NCBI GenBank assembly: GCA_003650445.1 | Contig: QMQE01000121.1 | Coordinates: forward strand, 1 to 7,900 | DNA: 7,900 nt | Source of the DNA: Acidobacteriota bacterium | GTDB taxonomy: Bacteria > Acidobacteriota > Holophagae > Thermotomaculales > Thermotomaculaceae | Direction of reading: 5' to 3' | Shown: positions 6,606-7,900 of the stretch, piece by piece | Layout: each line of letters opens with the position of its first letter | Numbering within the stretch: position 1 is the stretch's first letter | Made by a program: the position numbers and the translations under genes | Notes under the pieces: model-generated | The model's input: only the letters and a program-made list of their open reading frames with translations | Told to the model about the DNA's origin: nothing | Databases searched by the model: none

Positions 6606-7333
6606 CACAACTTGACAATTTCTGCTACACAGATGGCGGCCGGGCTTTTCGGAGTAAATGCATCTCCTTTGAAATTGCCGAACCAGTTTTGAGTGGAAAA
6701 GCCGGCTGTTGTCAGGGCAGTGGATAGTTGTGCTTTTGTGGCGGGGAACAGGCGGCAGGATCCGGTTTTGCTTGTGTTGTTCGAGAGATTTTCAAGTGTT
6801 GTGATGAAACGGATTGCGGTATGTTCATCTATCCATTCATATTGGCGGACAAAGCGGAAGCCCCTTCGCTCAATGACCGGGAAATCGGGCAGTTGTGTCA
6901 ATGAAAGTCTGTCAAAATTCACAATCTGAAAGATAAAGTGTCCATCCGGTGAAAGGACGCGGGCCACGTCTGAGAGAAAATCCTGAATTGCATTGAAGTT
7001 CTTCAGGTGGGCCAGCGTATTGCCAAGGCATAGAACGGCGGTGAAGGCGTTTTCCGGAAAACGGGTTCCGACATCCTCCATGCCGAGTGGGTAAAAGGGA
7101 ATTTCTCCGCCGGATCGTTCTATTGCGAGGGCGACCATTTCCCGATCCGGTTCTATGCCCACAACAGGATGTCCCCGTTCCAAAAGGGCGCGACACAGTT
7201 CCCCGGTGGCACAGCCCACGTCCAGTGTGGCTGAATCTCCCTTTGGATTGGGCAGGCACTTCAGAATAAAATCAAGGGTGAGGGGATTGAGGGGGAAAAT
7301 TTCTTCATAAAATTCGGCCAGGCGTTCATACAT
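6605..7333 (-). CDS. Class I SAM-dependent methyltransferase, substrate unknown
   Basis: This 242-residue protein has a Rossmann-type methyltransferase core and is expected to be cytoplasmic. Motif I is LDVGCATGE (37-45), the glycine-rich SAM-binding loop. Glu61 in VGIEPD (58-63) is placed to bind the ribose hydroxyls. Motif LCLGNTLAHL (101-110) follows strand 4, and ARVLSPDGHFIFQ (124-136) is the post-core strand typical of this superfamily. The part after about residue 140 carries the substrate-specific region and is not diagnostic. Its ATG overlaps the end of murB by 8 bases (7326-7333), and no clear ribosome-binding site is seen, so translation is probably coupled to murB. The stop codon (6605-6607) abuts the shared terminator. 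Members of this fold act on small molecules, RNA or proteins; the neighbour does not prove a cell-wall substrate. Confidence 0.9.
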   Translation of the reverse strand: MYERLAEFYEEIFPLNPLTLDFILKCLPNPKGDSATLDVGCATGELCRALLERGHPVVGIEPDREMVALAIERSGGEIPFYPLGMEDVGTRFPENAFTAVLCLGNTLAHLKNFNAIQDFLSDVARVLSPDGHFIFQIVNFDRLSLTQLPDFPVIERRGFRFVRQYEWIDEHTAIRFITTLENLSNNTSKTGSCRLFPATKAQLSTALTTAGFSTQNWFGNFKGDAFTPKSPAAICVAEIVKL

Positions 7334-7900
7334 TGCTATTGTCCATATCTTCCGGCAGGTAAATCTGTTCCCGTTCCAGCAGAATGCCCTGGGTTTCCTT
7401 CACCTGTTTTTGAACCCGTGCAATGAGTGCGCGAATATCGGACGCGGTGGCGTTACCCCGATTCACAATGAATCCCCGGTGCTTCTTGGACACTTGCGCG
7501 TCTCCCACCTGCATTCCACCACACTTTGCTGCCTCGATAAGCCGTCCTGCGTAGTCACCGGGTGGCCGCTTGAATACACTGCCGCCGTTTGGAAATTCCA
7601 TGGGAAATTTCCGTCGCCGTTCTTCCCGTATCTGCTCCATTTTCATTTGGATGGCCCCTTCTGGTTTTCGCAAACCGGCATTAAATGCGGCCTGCAGCAC
7701 CACCATCTTCTCTTCTTTGAACCGGCTGGTTCTATAGCCGAATCCACATTGGCCGGAGGCCAGAGACAGGACTCTGTTATCCGCTGTCAAGGCCTGTGCC
7801 ATGCAGGTAATACCCTTCATTTCACCGTCATTGTTCCCGGCATTCATAATAAGCGCTCCACCCACGGAGCCGGGGATGTCATAGAGGAACTCAAATCCGC
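7326..7900 (-). CDS. murB: UDP-N-acetylenolpyruvoylglucosamine reductase (MurB), C-terminal part
   Basis: MurB is the cytoplasmic flavoenzyme that reduces UDP-GlcNAc-enolpyruvate to UDP-MurNAc with NADPH, the second committed step of peptidoglycan synthesis. The frame is open to the right edge, so about 190 C-terminal codons are present of a protein usually near 300 residues. Visible family marks are GFEFLYDIPGSVGGALIMNAG-type FAD-domain sequence at the edge, and YRTSRFK with the active-site Arg. PNGGSVFKRP contains the Ser proton donor (codon 7578-7580). LLEREQIYL contains the conserved C-terminal Glu (codon 7368-7370). SKKHRGFIVNRGNATASDI is also typical. All three catalytic residues known from the E. 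coli enzyme therefore have counterparts. The gene overlaps the downstream methyltransferase by 8 bases. Its own start and promoter lie outside the window. Confidence 0.96.
   Translation of the reverse strand, partial: GFEFLYDIPGSVGGALIMNAGNNDGEMKGITCMAQALTADNRVLSLASGQCGFGYRTSRFKEEKMVVLQAAFNAGLRKPEGAIQMKMEQIREERRRKFPMEFPNGGSVFKRPPGDYAGRLIEAAKCGGMQVGDAQVSKKHRGFIVNRGNATASDIRALIARVQKQVKETQGILLEREQIYLPEDMDNSNV

Overview
The window looks like ordinary chromosome from a Gram-negative (diderm) bacterium of moderate GC content. It carries an outer-membrane efflux lipoprotein and a periplasmic adaptor, which only make sense with two membranes, and a peptidoglycan-synthesis gene (murB). The lineage cannot be fixed from the sequence. 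No mobile element, CRISPR array or RNA gene was seen.

Left part (1-3002, minus strand): a tightly coupled operon reading leftward. It encodes a MarR-family regulator, an OprM/NodT-type outer-membrane efflux lipoprotein, and a periplasmic adaptor (HlyD/AcrA type) that runs off the left edge. Both junctions are 4-base ATGA overlaps. This is the usual layout of a self-regulated tripartite drug or metabolite pump; the inner-membrane pump gene is expected just beyond base 1. A good sigma-70-like promoter and two short inverted repeats precede the regulator gene and suggest autoregulation.

Middle (3212-6553, plus strand): a divergently transcribed gene for a 1113-residue exported multidomain protein. 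It has a signal peptide, a papain-family (C1A) cysteine peptidase with a complete Gln/Cys/His/Asn set, a beta-rich P-domain-like linker, two tandem InlB-B-like repeats, a PKD-like domain, and four C-terminal modules with a period of about 106 residues. It ends without a recognisable sorting or membrane anchor. This is the least ordinary gene here. It closes with a strong intrinsic terminator (6580-6605) that lies against the end of the convergent gene.

Right part (6605-7900, minus strand): the C-terminal two thirds of murB (UDP-N-acetylenolpyruvoylglucosamine reductase) run in from the right edge. They overlap by 8 bases a downstream gene for a class I SAM-dependent methyltransferase of unknown substrate.

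The three blocks seem functionally independent: efflux with its regulator, a secreted or surface peptidase, and cell-wall synthesis with a methyltransferase. The only shared regulatory real estate is the roughly 200-bp divergent region at 3003-3211. The strongest leads for follow-up are the C-terminal 106-residue repeat family of the peptidase and the candidate MarR operators.
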